Below are positions 1 through 5,526 of a stretch of DNA of 9,978 nt, in pieces. The translations under genes and the position numbers were made by a program. The notes under the pieces are model-generated. The model saw nothing but the letters and a program-made list of their open reading frames with translations. It was not told the DNA's origin and ran no database searches. Origin of the DNA: Saprospiraceae bacterium UBA2365 (GTDB lineage Bacteria; Bacteroidota; Bacteroidia; Chitinophagales; Saprospiraceae); the NCBI GenBank assembly GCA_002344345.1, contig DDTL01000103.1, positions 1 to 9,978 on the forward strand, written 5' to 3'. Numbering within the stretch: the stretch's first letter is position 1; each line of letters opens with the position of its first letter.

Positions 1-150
1 TTATTATACTATTCCTGATAAAAAAAAGATGAATTTAGTAAATTTCTAATACCAGCTTATTCCAACCAGGCACCCGTTTTAAAAAATAAAAAAATAATTG
101 CAAACATATCAGTCTACCCTCAAAACTAAACAAATTTACTATTTTGTTTG

Positions 151-158
151 TATCTTTA
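151..158 (+). promoter_or_regulatory. possible Bacteroidota -7 promoter element
   Basis: TATCTTTA matches the Bacteroidota -7 consensus TAnnTTTG at every position but the last and ends 11 nt before the ATG at 170. No convincing TTTG -33 element is seen about 19-21 nt upstream. If it is used, the leader would be only a few nucleotides long. The call rests on one half of a promoter and is tentative. Confidence 0.3.
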
Positions 159-169
159 CAATAAAAAAA

Positions 170-1111
170 ATGTCTTCCACTCAGGATAAAATATCAGAAA
201 TCAATAAGGAAATCGACCAGCTGATCCTGGTAAATGATCATTTCAGATTAAGGATGGCAGAAATGGATTCACTCAACAGGACATTTGATGAACTGGAGAC
301 CAAACTGCTCAGACTTTACGATGAAATAGAATCGCTTGAATCAAAAAGCCTTACATCCATGTTCCATTCCTTCATTGGAAATAAGGAAGTCAGACTGGAA
401 AAAGCAAAAACTGCATATTATGAAACAAACCTGCAATGCGTTGAGTGTAAAAAAGATATGAATTCTCTGGAATACGAACTCGGGATTTTATCCAGAAAAA
501 CAGGTAGACTAAAGGATAAGCAGCAAGAATTGAAGTCATTGCTGGAAGTCAGGGAAGAAGAGCTGAAAGACGAAGATTCCATACAGGGTAAAAGACTGAG
601 AAAATTGTTACTTGAAATACAGGAAAATGAAAGGAGACTCCAATTGACAGAATCGATCATTAATTCAGGCAAACTGACTATGAAAAAGGTTTCCCTGACC
701 ATTCTGGCACTCAGGGAAGCCTCCAATTTGGGCCAATGGGAAAAAACCGGTAAAAGAAGACCAAAATTGCGCGGATATAACAGAAAACGTGCCATCAACG
801 ATGCCAAACAACTGGCCAATGAATCTATCCGCGCATTGGATAATTTTGAAAAAGATCTGGCCAGTATCGGTGTAAAATTCCAGGCTGAAGAATTGGATCT
901 CAAATCTTTCAATACGATCCTGGATGTATTCTTTGACAATTTGATCGCCGACTTTGTGTTTCAACAAAAAGCTCAAAAAAACCTTGCGGCACTCAACCGA
1001 ATTATGGACGATGTAAAATCAGCTGTTGAAACTTTGCAAAATGAGCACCAAAAACTAAGTGAAGAGAATCTGCGTTATGCTGAAGCAAAAGAAAAGATCT
1101 TGTTGTCATAA
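170..1111 (+). CDS. coiled-coil protein of unknown function
   Basis: This encodes 313 residues with no signal peptide or membrane segment, so it is probably cytoplasmic. It is highly charged. Long helices with coiled-coil character run over about residues 5-60, 75-165 and 265-310. A stretch near 58-72 (SKSLTSMF then IGNKE) interrupts the first helices. A less repetitive middle part (about 175-265) contains LGQW (187-190), a basic RRP/RGYNRKR patch (196-207) and the hydrophobic FFDNLIADF (254-262). From memory, other bacterial coiled-coil proteins share this plan (helix, SLTS-F--LGNKE motif, helix, LG-W motif, then IxDA and FFDxLIxD), but I cannot attach a family name or function. The ATG at 170 is preferred over an ATG 24 codons upstream. 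The extra residues look like translated AT-rich leader, and a -7-like element lies inside them. cdd follows on the same strand after 72 nt and may have its own promoter. Confidence 0.85.
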   Translation: MSSTQDKISEINKEIDQLILVNDHFRLRMAEMDSLNRTFDELETKLLRLYDEIESLESKSLTSMFHSFIGNKEVRLEKAKTAYYETNLQCVECKKDMNSLEYELGILSRKTGRLKDKQQELKSLLEVREEELKDEDSIQGKRLRKLLLEIQENERRLQLTESIINSGKLTMKKVSLTILALREASNLGQWEKTGKRRPKLRGYNRKRAINDAKQLANESIRALDNFEKDLASIGVKFQAEELDLKSFNTILDVFFDNLIADFVFQQKAQKNLAALNRIMDDVKSAVETLQNEHQKLSEENLRYAEAKEKILLS

Positions 1112-1137
1112 TTAAATGCGGATCCCTAAATATTACA

Positions 1138-1169
1138 TTTTGGCTCATTTTTTGATAATATTATCCTAC
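1138..1169 (+). promoter_or_regulatory. possible promoter for cytidine deaminase
   Basis: TTTTG at 1138-1142 is followed after 19 nt by TATCCTAC at 1162-1169. The spacing fits the Bacteroidota -33/-7 arrangement, but the -7 box matches TAnnTTTG only partly. The cdd ATG lies 14 nt downstream. If real, cdd could be transcribed independently of the coiled-coil gene. Confidence 0.3.
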
Positions 1170-1183
1170 ACATATATTAAATA

Positions 1184-1675
1184 ATGATGTTACAACTGGT
1201 TAATTTATTCGAATACGAGTCCTATGCTTCCATACAGGAACTATCGGAAGAAGAACAATCATTATTTGAACTTGCTGAAGCCCAACTCGAAAAAGCTTAT
1301 GCACCCTACTCCAATTTTTATGTTGGCGCGGCAGTTCTTTTGAATAATGAGGTGGTCGTTCCAGGTTCCAACCAGGAAAATGCTTCCTATCCACTCTGCA
1401 TGTGTGCTGAGCGTGTTGCATTGTACAGTTGCAGCGCTCTTTACCCTGAAGCAATACCTTTAAAAATTGCAGTGGTAGCAACAAACCGCCAAAGTAAAAT
1501 ATCCAAACCTATCCCACCGTGTGGAGCTTGTCGCCAGGTGATCCTTGAATACGAACAGCGTTTCAATTCTCCTATTGAAATATTATTAAAGGATGATACA
1601 GGGAAGTATTACAAGTTTTCTTCTGCCCGCGATCTGCTACCGTTAGCATTTGACGGAAGCTTTCTTATCAAATAA
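1184..1675 (+). CDS. cdd: cytidine deaminase
   Basis: This cytosolic zinc enzyme of pyrimidine salvage hydrolyses cytidine and deoxycytidine to uridine and deoxyuridine plus ammonia. The protein has 163 residues. Substrate-loop residues lie in YAPYSNFYVGAA (39-50) and GSNQENASYP (61-70). The catalytic CAER motif is at 74-77, with zinc ligand Cys74 and proton-shuttle Glu76. PCGACRQ (112-118) supplies zinc ligands Cys113 and Cys116. Three cysteine ligands indicate the short homotetrameric class rather than the E. coli-type dimer. The N-terminus is about 20-25 residues longer than in Bacillus Cdd and is rich in acidic residues. Two consecutive ATGs (1184 and 1187) are possible starts and differ by one residue. 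No Shine-Dalgarno sequence is visible. The gene is convergent with coaE, with 259 nt between them holding dyads that may end transcription. Confidence 0.96.
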   Translation: MMLQLVNLFEYESYASIQELSEEEQSLFELAEAQLEKAYAPYSNFYVGAAVLLNNEVVVPGSNQENASYPLCMCAERVALYSCSALYPEAIPLKIAVVATNRQSKISKPIPPCGACRQVILEYEQRFNSPIEILLKDDTGKYYKFSSARDLLPLAFDGSFLIK

Positions 1676-1691
1676 AAATATCCCTCTTCAG

Positions 1692-1717
1692 AAGTATTAT
1701 TTGCCGGAAAAATACTT
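1692..1717 (+). terminator. weak hairpin downstream of cdd
   Basis: AAGTATT (1692-1698) and its reverse complement AATACTT (1711-1717) flank a 12-nt loop, starting 16 nt after the cdd stop codon. The stem is AT-rich and no T-run follows directly, so it is at best a weak terminator or an RNA 3'-end structure. Confidence 0.2.
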
Positions 1718-1742
1718 GATACTGGCGATGTTTAAATCAAAT

Positions 1743-1799
1743 AAAAAAATTCTGAGAATCATGCTGTACGTAGCATATTATACTGGTATAATAGTTTTT
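1743..1799. terminator. tandem dyads flanked by A7 and T5, likely bidirectional terminator
   Basis: Three inverted repeats follow each other almost without a gap. They are ATTCT-G-AGAAT (1749-1759), ATGCT-6 nt-AGCAT (1761-1776) and TATTATAC-TG-GTATAATA (1776-1793). On the left they are bordered by seven A (1743-1749), which read as a T-run on the minus strand. On the right is TTTTT (1795-1799). The third dyad plus TTTTT could end plus-strand transcripts from cdd, and the first dyad plus the A-run could end minus-strand transcripts from coaE. All stems are short and AT-rich, and the perfect dyads leave only 1-2 nt at the centre, so real hairpins would have shorter stems. An operator is an alternative reading. 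The rest of 1676-1934 shows no gene. Confidence 0.4.
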
Positions 1800-1934
1800 A
1801 AGATTTGAACAAGAAAGTAACGATATGACACGATATTCGTTCATGAAATACAAATCAAATCTTCGCTCTCAGTTTAGATTGAAAGTCAATAAAGCAACAG
1901 ATTGTTCCAAACTAAATAAATGAGGTCCGCTAGA

Positions 1935-2525
1935 CTAAAAACTTTGATTCAAAAAATGATTATGCAGTTTCAAAATCTGCCGGACTAAAAAGGCATCTCC
2001 GTCATTTCGAATGATATAGTCAGCTTTTTCAATTTTAAGTTTCTCATCCATCTGATTTCTAATGCGCATTAAAACCTGCTTTTCAGTCATCCCGTCGCGT
2101 CCGATAACCCTTTGGATCCGGAGTTTTTCCGGTGCTGTAACCATAATAATTTCATCCAGATCTTTGTATGAGCCAGATTCATACAAAAGAGCTGCTTCCT
2201 TAATGACATACTGGCTTTGCTGTGCTAAACACCAATCCATAAAATCAAAAGCTACCGCAGGATGCACCCATGCATTCAATTGTTCGAGTAAACTTTTATC
2301 CTTAAAAATACGTTCACTGATAAATGCAGTGTTGAGTCCACCATCAGAAAAATATGACTCAGTTCCAATTAAAGTTTTAATTGAACTGACAAGATCTTTA
2401 TTATTGATCATCAATTCCTTAGCTTTTTCATCCGCATAGTAAACCGGGATTCCCAGAAGTTCAAAAATTCTGCAAACCTGTGATTTTCCTGAACCGATAT
2501 TTCCTGTGACTCCTATTTTAAGCAT
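1935..2525 (-). CDS. coaE: dephospho-CoA kinase
   Basis: CoaE carries out the last step of coenzyme A synthesis, using ATP to phosphorylate the 3'-hydroxyl of the dephospho-CoA ribose in the cytosol. The protein has 196 residues, the usual family length. The Walker A P-loop is GNIGSGKS (8-15). Asp32 in YYADEKA aligns with the catalytic Asp33 of E. coli CoaE. HPAV (88-91), EAALLYESG (110-118) and the lid region RDGMTEKQV (143-151) with RNQM (156-159) are all characteristic. The start at 2525 is chosen because the P-loop begins where the family normally begins and an AGGAG lies 6 nt upstream. An ATG at 2546 would add seven residues. The start codon overlaps the end of the upstream yigZ-like gene by 8 nt, which suggests translational coupling. 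Confidence 0.96.
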   Translation of the reverse strand: MLKIGVTGNIGSGKSQVCRIFELLGIPVYYADEKAKELMINNKDLVSSIKTLIGTESYFSDGGLNTAFISERIFKDKSLLEQLNAWVHPAVAFDFMDWCLAQQSQYVIKEAALLYESGSYKDLDEIIMVTAPEKLRIQRVIGRDGMTEKQVLMRIRNQMDEKLKIEKADYIIRNDGDAFLVRQILKLHNHFLNQSF

Positions 2526-3177
2526 TGACAACTCCTGATTTTTCAAATTTAAACCCTGGTATCATTTCATCTCCGGTGATATCTGATACGTTCCTGCTAA
2601 GAAGCAAAGCGTACATTCTGACTTTCACATCCCGGGACAAAGATTGTCTCACAGCAAAAATCAAATAAGGCGATTCATGAAATCCATTTTCCAACACCCT
2701 GATTCCGGCTGCATTAATAACCCTCATGACCAATCCTGTTTGGTCAAACCTGAAAGAAATTTCAAATAAATCTTCGACATATTTTTCCACAATTTTAGCC
2801 TGAGATAATGCATCCTGTGTAGCTTCCCTATAGGCATTGATCAAGCCGGGAACACCCAGTTTTTTCCCACCAAAATAACGGATTACTACCACTGCAATTT
2901 TTTTCAATTGCATACTTTTTAACTGGTTATAAATGGGGAGACCAGCTGAGCCCGTTGGTTCACCATCGTCATTATACCTGTATTGTTGATTGGATGGATC
3001 GAGTATATATGCGTAACAATGATGTCTGGCCTTTGGGTGTTCTTTTTTGAGCAATACGAGTCTTTCTTCAAAAGCTGCCACATCGCCACATGGAAATGCA
3101 TAAGCAATAAATTTAGAGCCTTTTTCCCGGTATACACCGCTACATTCATTATCGATCGTTAAAAAATTATCTTCCAT
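2518..3177 (-). CDS. yigZ: YigZ/IMPACT family protein
   Basis: The 219-residue protein has the full YigZ (UPF0029/IMPACT) layout. The N-terminal IMPACT domain spans about residues 1-125, with KGSKFIAY (19-26), HPKARHHCYAY (47-57), DDGEPTGSAG (70-79), and VIRYFGGKKLG (98-108) followed by GLINAYREA (111-119). A C-terminal ferredoxin-like DUF1949 domain covers about 138-205. The family is widespread and probably nucleic-acid- or ribosome-associated. Its eukaryotic relative IMPACT acts on the GCN1/GCN2 translation stress pathway, but the bacterial role is not settled. The ATG at 3177 is preferred; the frame also offers a TTG at 3186. AGG lies 9 nt upstream of the ATG. The gene follows the Trx-TonB gene by 42 nt and overlaps coaE by 8 nt, so the three probably share a transcript. 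Confidence 0.93.
   Translation of the reverse strand: MEDNFLTIDNECSGVYREKGSKFIAYAFPCGDVAAFEERLVLLKKEHPKARHHCYAYILDPSNQQYRYNDDGEPTGSAGLPIYNQLKSMQLKKIAVVVIRYFGGKKLGVPGLINAYREATQDALSQAKIVEKYVEDLFEISFRFDQTGLVMRVINAAGIRVLENGFHESPYLIFAVRQSLSRDVKVRMYALLLSRNVSDITGDEMIPGFKFEKSGVVNA
2532..2536 (-). promoter_or_regulatory. Shine-Dalgarno sequence for coaE
   Basis: On the minus strand AGGAG lies 6 nt before the coaE ATG at 2525, inside the last codons of the yigZ-like gene. It is the clearest Shine-Dalgarno match before any start in this window. It supports 2525 as the coaE start and re-initiation by ribosomes finishing the upstream gene. It is also coding sequence (Gly-Val), so chance cannot be excluded. 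Confidence 0.5.
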
Positions 3178-3194
3178 AAAAACCAACCTGATGG

Positions 3195-3202
3195 GAGATC
3201 TC
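3195..3202. repeat. GAGATCTC palindrome between Trx-TonB and yigZ genes
   Basis: An 8-bp perfect palindrome lies in the 42-nt gap, 18 nt upstream of the yigZ-like ATG. Together with the larger dyad at 3212-3227 it gives the gap a concentration of symmetry. On its own it is short enough to occur by chance. Confidence 0.3.
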
Positions 3203-3211
3203 TCAAAATAC

Positions 3212-3227
3212 GCAAATGGTCATTTGC
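3212..3227. repeat. 16-bp dyad over the Trx-TonB stop codon
   Basis: GCAAATG (3212-3218) and its reverse complement CATTTGC (3221-3227) are separated by GT. The Trx-TonB stop codon (TGA on the minus strand, 3222-3220) sits at the centre. On the minus strand the dyad is followed by GTATTTTG. It could be a weak attenuating hairpin, a processing site, or a binding site for a dimeric regulator of the downstream yigZ-coaE pair. Its role is inferred from position only. Confidence 0.4.
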
Positions 3228-4098
3228 TAAAACTGATATATACCTTGTGATTAACCGGGATTGGTTGCCCGGCCATTTTAGCAGGTTTCCATGCTGATCC
3301 AGCATGATTCATTCTATTGACAAGTCTGAAAGCTTCGGCTTCAGAAGCTTTCGTATCTGCATGAGTTACACGGATATTTTTTACAAGTCCGTCTACATCG
3401 ATTATAAATTTCACTGATGCTTTACCTTTCAATGATCCATCAGAAGAAGTTCCACTTAAATTTGTCTTGAAAAATGAGTAAACATTTTCCTTTGAGCATT
3501 TTGCAATTCCTTCCTGCCCTATCCCTGGTTCACATTGTCCGAAATAAGGAGCTGTATCTGCTTTTCTGATGGTCCTCAGCACTTTCTGACCAGTTTTTTC
3601 AACATACTTTAAACCAACTATTTGCTTAAGATCTTCTTCCAGAGTGATCAACGGTTGTTCGATAATGCGACCTATTTCAATTCCGTTTTTTAAAATGATG
3701 AAAGTAGGTACATATTCGATATTCCAGATATTTTCGAGATAAACCGGTGCCTGTTTTGCCCTGTCCAATCCAATCAGCCTGATATTTCCCTCTGGAAAAG
3801 ATAAATACTCCAATATTTTGAGGAAACGAGGTAATTCCCTTTTGGTATCACCACACCAGCTACCCAAAAAAGCGATCACAGTTAAATCCTCCTGCAAAAG
3901 ATTGATGTCGCTTAAGGCTTGTTTATCAATTTCATATGAATGATAATTTTCTGTAAACCACAAATTGTAAGGACTCTGCAAAAAATCGTCTTTTTGAAGA
4001 TCGCCAAGCAGCATCTGATTCGTCTGCGCGGTGACTCCCGAAACAATAATCAATATGCATAATGCAAGATTTACCAATGAAAATCTTAATTTCTTCAT
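3220..4098 (-). CDS. secreted thioredoxin-like protein with TonB C-terminal domain
   Basis: The 292 residues start with a basic-hydrophobic segment (1-24) ending in VTA, a plausible signal peptidase I site before Gln25. It could instead remain as an inner-membrane anchor. Residues 70-165 look like a thioredoxin fold: a beta strand LTVIAFLGSWCGDT (72-85), KRELPRF on the following helix, and a cis-proline-type VPTF (130-133). The active site reads C-G-D-T, so the resolving cysteine is absent and ordinary disulfide exchange is unlikely. After a linker, PYFGQCEPG (184-192) and CSKEN (201-205) resemble the paired-cysteine lead-in seen before Bacteroidota TonB C-terminal domains. That domain follows at about 220-290, with SVKFIIDVDGLVKNIRV (228-244) and WKPAKMAGQPIPV (270-282). 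TonB-C domains contact outer-membrane receptors, but no receptor gene or ExbBD is nearby. The gene heads the probable yigZ-coaE operon. Confidence 0.8.
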   Translation of the reverse strand: MKKLRFSLVNLALCILIIVSGVTAQTNQMLLGDLQKDDFLQSPYNLWFTENYHSYEIDKQALSDINLLQEDLTVIAFLGSWCGDTKRELPRFLKILEYLSFPEGNIRLIGLDRAKQAPVYLENIWNIEYVPTFIILKNGIEIGRIIEQPLITLEEDLKQIVGLKYVEKTGQKVLRTIRKADTAPYFGQCEPGIGQEGIAKCSKENVYSFFKTNLSGTSSDGSLKGKASVKFIIDVDGLVKNIRVTHADTKASEAEAFRLVNRMNHAGSAWKPAKMAGQPIPVNHKVYISFSK

Positions 4099-4235
4099 AC
4101 CGCGACTTTTAGGGTAAAAAAAATATGAACTTAATATGGATCCGAATCAACCGCAAATTAGGAATTCAGTAAGATCTTATTACCATATTAACAGAATATT
4201 TTCTAAGAGGAACCTCCACTTAAAATCCATCGTTC

Positions 4236-5219
4236 CTATTTAAAATTCAGTTTGTTCGTATAAATACCTGAGATCAATGAATCCTGAGATGATTCTACTA
4301 ATAGCAAATCACCAATTTCAATCGTTTTTTTGGCTGAAAAAATGCCGATTCCACCTACTATATTTGAATATAATGGAATTTCCTGTGAACCTGTAATTCC
4401 CAGATTAGCACCGTAAATACTTATATAATCAAATATTTCTTTTCCAAAACCTGCAATGATAAATTCCATATTCCTGAATTCCCTTTCGACAAAAGGATCT
4501 TCTTCGATCAGACTGCCAATATTAACAAAGAAATCCTGACCCTGAACCATGATATTGTTGGTGGTGACATACCTCTCTGCTGTCCACTCAATAGATTTGT
4601 TCTTCCAGGTGGTTGATTCCTGAAGATTGCGTTCTCGATAATTTATTCTGATCCCAACATCATAAAAATGTGCATTTTCTGCATAAGACCAGCGTATGCT
4701 AATTTTATTCTGATAGTTTAAATCAAGTCTCTGCACTTCACCAGGTTTAGGATTGGTAAACTTAAAATCCTTGACAATCAAAGTGTTGGAAGAAATGGTA
4801 TCTTTACCCTGATTTATAATCAACTTAAAATCAAGACTGGATTTTAATCCGGATTTCAACTCACTGTCCAGGATTTTGTAGAGATAATTCGGACTTTGGG
4901 CAAAAACGCCCTCATTTCTTATATAACCTTCAAGATTACCATCCACTCTCTGAAGTGAAAATCTTTGTTTTGTTTTAGGATCTTCCAGATATGCATCTGC
5001 AACTTTATAATAAATGGAATCAGCGATAGCTGCAATTGTATATGCATCGATATCAGGATCGTAGAATGCTTTTTCAATTCTGAAATAATGAGCTGTATCA
5101 GAAGGATCAATTATCCCATACACAACCGGAATGTTTTTCCAATCTTCAGAAATATCCAACTCATTATCACAACTTACTAAAAAAAACCCAAATAATAAAA
5201 TCAAAAATAAATGCTTCAT
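4236..5219 (-). CDS. DUF4249-like lipoprotein
   Basis: The protein has 327 residues. A short lipoprotein signal peptide ends in lipobox LVSC (14-17), so Cys17 should be lipidated. The following residues DNELD are acidic, resembling the lipoprotein export signal that sends Bacteroidota lipoproteins to the cell surface. PVVYGIIDPSDTAHYFRIEKAF (31-52) and the C-terminal IPLYSNIVGGIGIFSA (281-296) resemble the start and end of DUF4249 proteins, which in this phylum often accompany TonB-dependent receptors. The body is mainly predicted beta strand, including a fibronectin-III-like NKISIRWSYAENAHFYDVGI (171-190). No receptor gene is adjacent. The start at 5219 places the signal peptide correctly, and no Shine-Dalgarno sequence is seen. 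The Trx-TonB gene lies 137 nt downstream on the same strand; co-transcription is uncertain. The lipoprotein call is firm and the family call moderate. Confidence 0.75.
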   Translation of the reverse strand: MKHLFLILLFGFFLVSCDNELDISEDWKNIPVVYGIIDPSDTAHYFRIEKAFYDPDIDAYTIAAIADSIYYKVADAYLEDPKTKQRFSLQRVDGNLEGYIRNEGVFAQSPNYLYKILDSELKSGLKSSLDFKLIINQGKDTISSNTLIVKDFKFTNPKPGEVQRLDLNYQNKISIRWSYAENAHFYDVGIRINYRERNLQESTTWKNKSIEWTAERYVTTNNIMVQGQDFFVNIGSLIEEDPFVEREFRNMEFIIAGFGKEIFDYISIYGANLGITGSQEIPLYSNIVGGIGIFSAKKTIEIGDLLLVESSQDSLISGIYTNKLNFK

Positions 5220-5256
5220 GTTACTGTTTTAAACACCATCTTCGCTAATAACGAAT

Positions 5257-5270
5257 AGCTTCATTATAAT
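5257..5270. repeat. 14-bp repeat, copy 1
   Basis: AGCTTCATTATAAT is repeated exactly at 9734-9747. Both copies are intergenic and upstream of minus-strand genes; this one lies 38-51 bp before the DUF4249-like start. On the minus strand the element contains TATAAT. A 14-mer shared once in 10 kb of AT-rich DNA could be chance. Confidence 0.3.
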
Positions 5271-5394
5271 GTTTTTTGGAGGGAATCAAATACTCACTTC
5301 AGTTCAATTCCATGAGTTCAACAAAAGTTTGGAACCGTTTGAAAAAAATTGACTAATGAGCTGCATAATTACGATTTATATTCATATTTGTCAG

Positions 5395-5402
5395 TATTTT
5401 TG
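5395..5402 (+). promoter_or_regulatory. possible -7 promoter element for mutS2
   Basis: TATTTTTG is an exact match to TAnnTTTG. It would give a leader of roughly 120 nt before the mutS2 ATG at 5527. No TTTG is found at the expected -33 spacing, so the call stays weak. Confidence 0.35.
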
Positions 5403-5504
5403 ACGTCTTTTAATCGATCCATTCAAAAAAACCATTCAACGTGGATTGTTTTAGTTTGAGATCATATGGATTTTATCCCGCTGATTCAATTTGAGACATG
5501 TCAC

Positions 5505-5516
5505 AAAAAAAAAAAA
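5505..5516 (+). repeat. 12-A homopolymer tract before the mutS2 start
   Basis: Twelve consecutive A lie 10 nt upstream of the mutS2 ATG at 5527. An ATG at 5498 just before the tract is out of frame with mutS2 as written. One extra A would put it in frame and give a 10-codon N-terminal extension. The tract may be simple A-rich leader, a slippage-prone site, or a place where the base count is uncertain. Confidence 0.6.
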
Positions 5517-5526
5517 TAGTATCAAC

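Larger units (their letters stand above)
5220..5526. other. divergent intergenic region between DUF4249-like gene and mutS2
   Basis: These 307 bp must carry the promoters for both divergent genes. The best element is a perfect plus-strand -7 match, TATTTTTG at 5395-5402, but it lacks a clear -33 partner. On the minus strand TATAAT occurs within 5257-5270, about 40 nt before the lipoprotein start. A 12-A tract (5505-5516) precedes the mutS2 start. I see no gene or RNA structure here. Confidence 0.6.

Noticed and set aside
418..939. 173-codon minus-strand open frame inside the coiled-coil gene
   Set aside because: It is serine/leucine-rich, as expected from reading Glu/Lys/Leu-rich coiled-coil codons backwards, and it has no motif.
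1184..1260. N-terminal extension of cytidine deaminase relative to Bacillus Cdd
   Set aside because: Cdd of about 160 residues is common in Bacteroidota as I recall, and there is no separate motif or targeting signal in the extra segment.
3934..4098. Lipoprotein reading of the Trx-TonB N-terminus (LALC at 11-14)
   Set aside because: The residue before Cys14 is Leu, which does not fit a lipobox, and the hydrophobic stretch continues past it.
4208..4237. Inverted repeat AGGAAC / GTTCCT at the end of the DUF4249-like gene
   Set aside because: It is only a 6-bp stem with an 18-nt loop that includes the stop codon, and no T-run follows on the minus strand; too weak to call a terminator.
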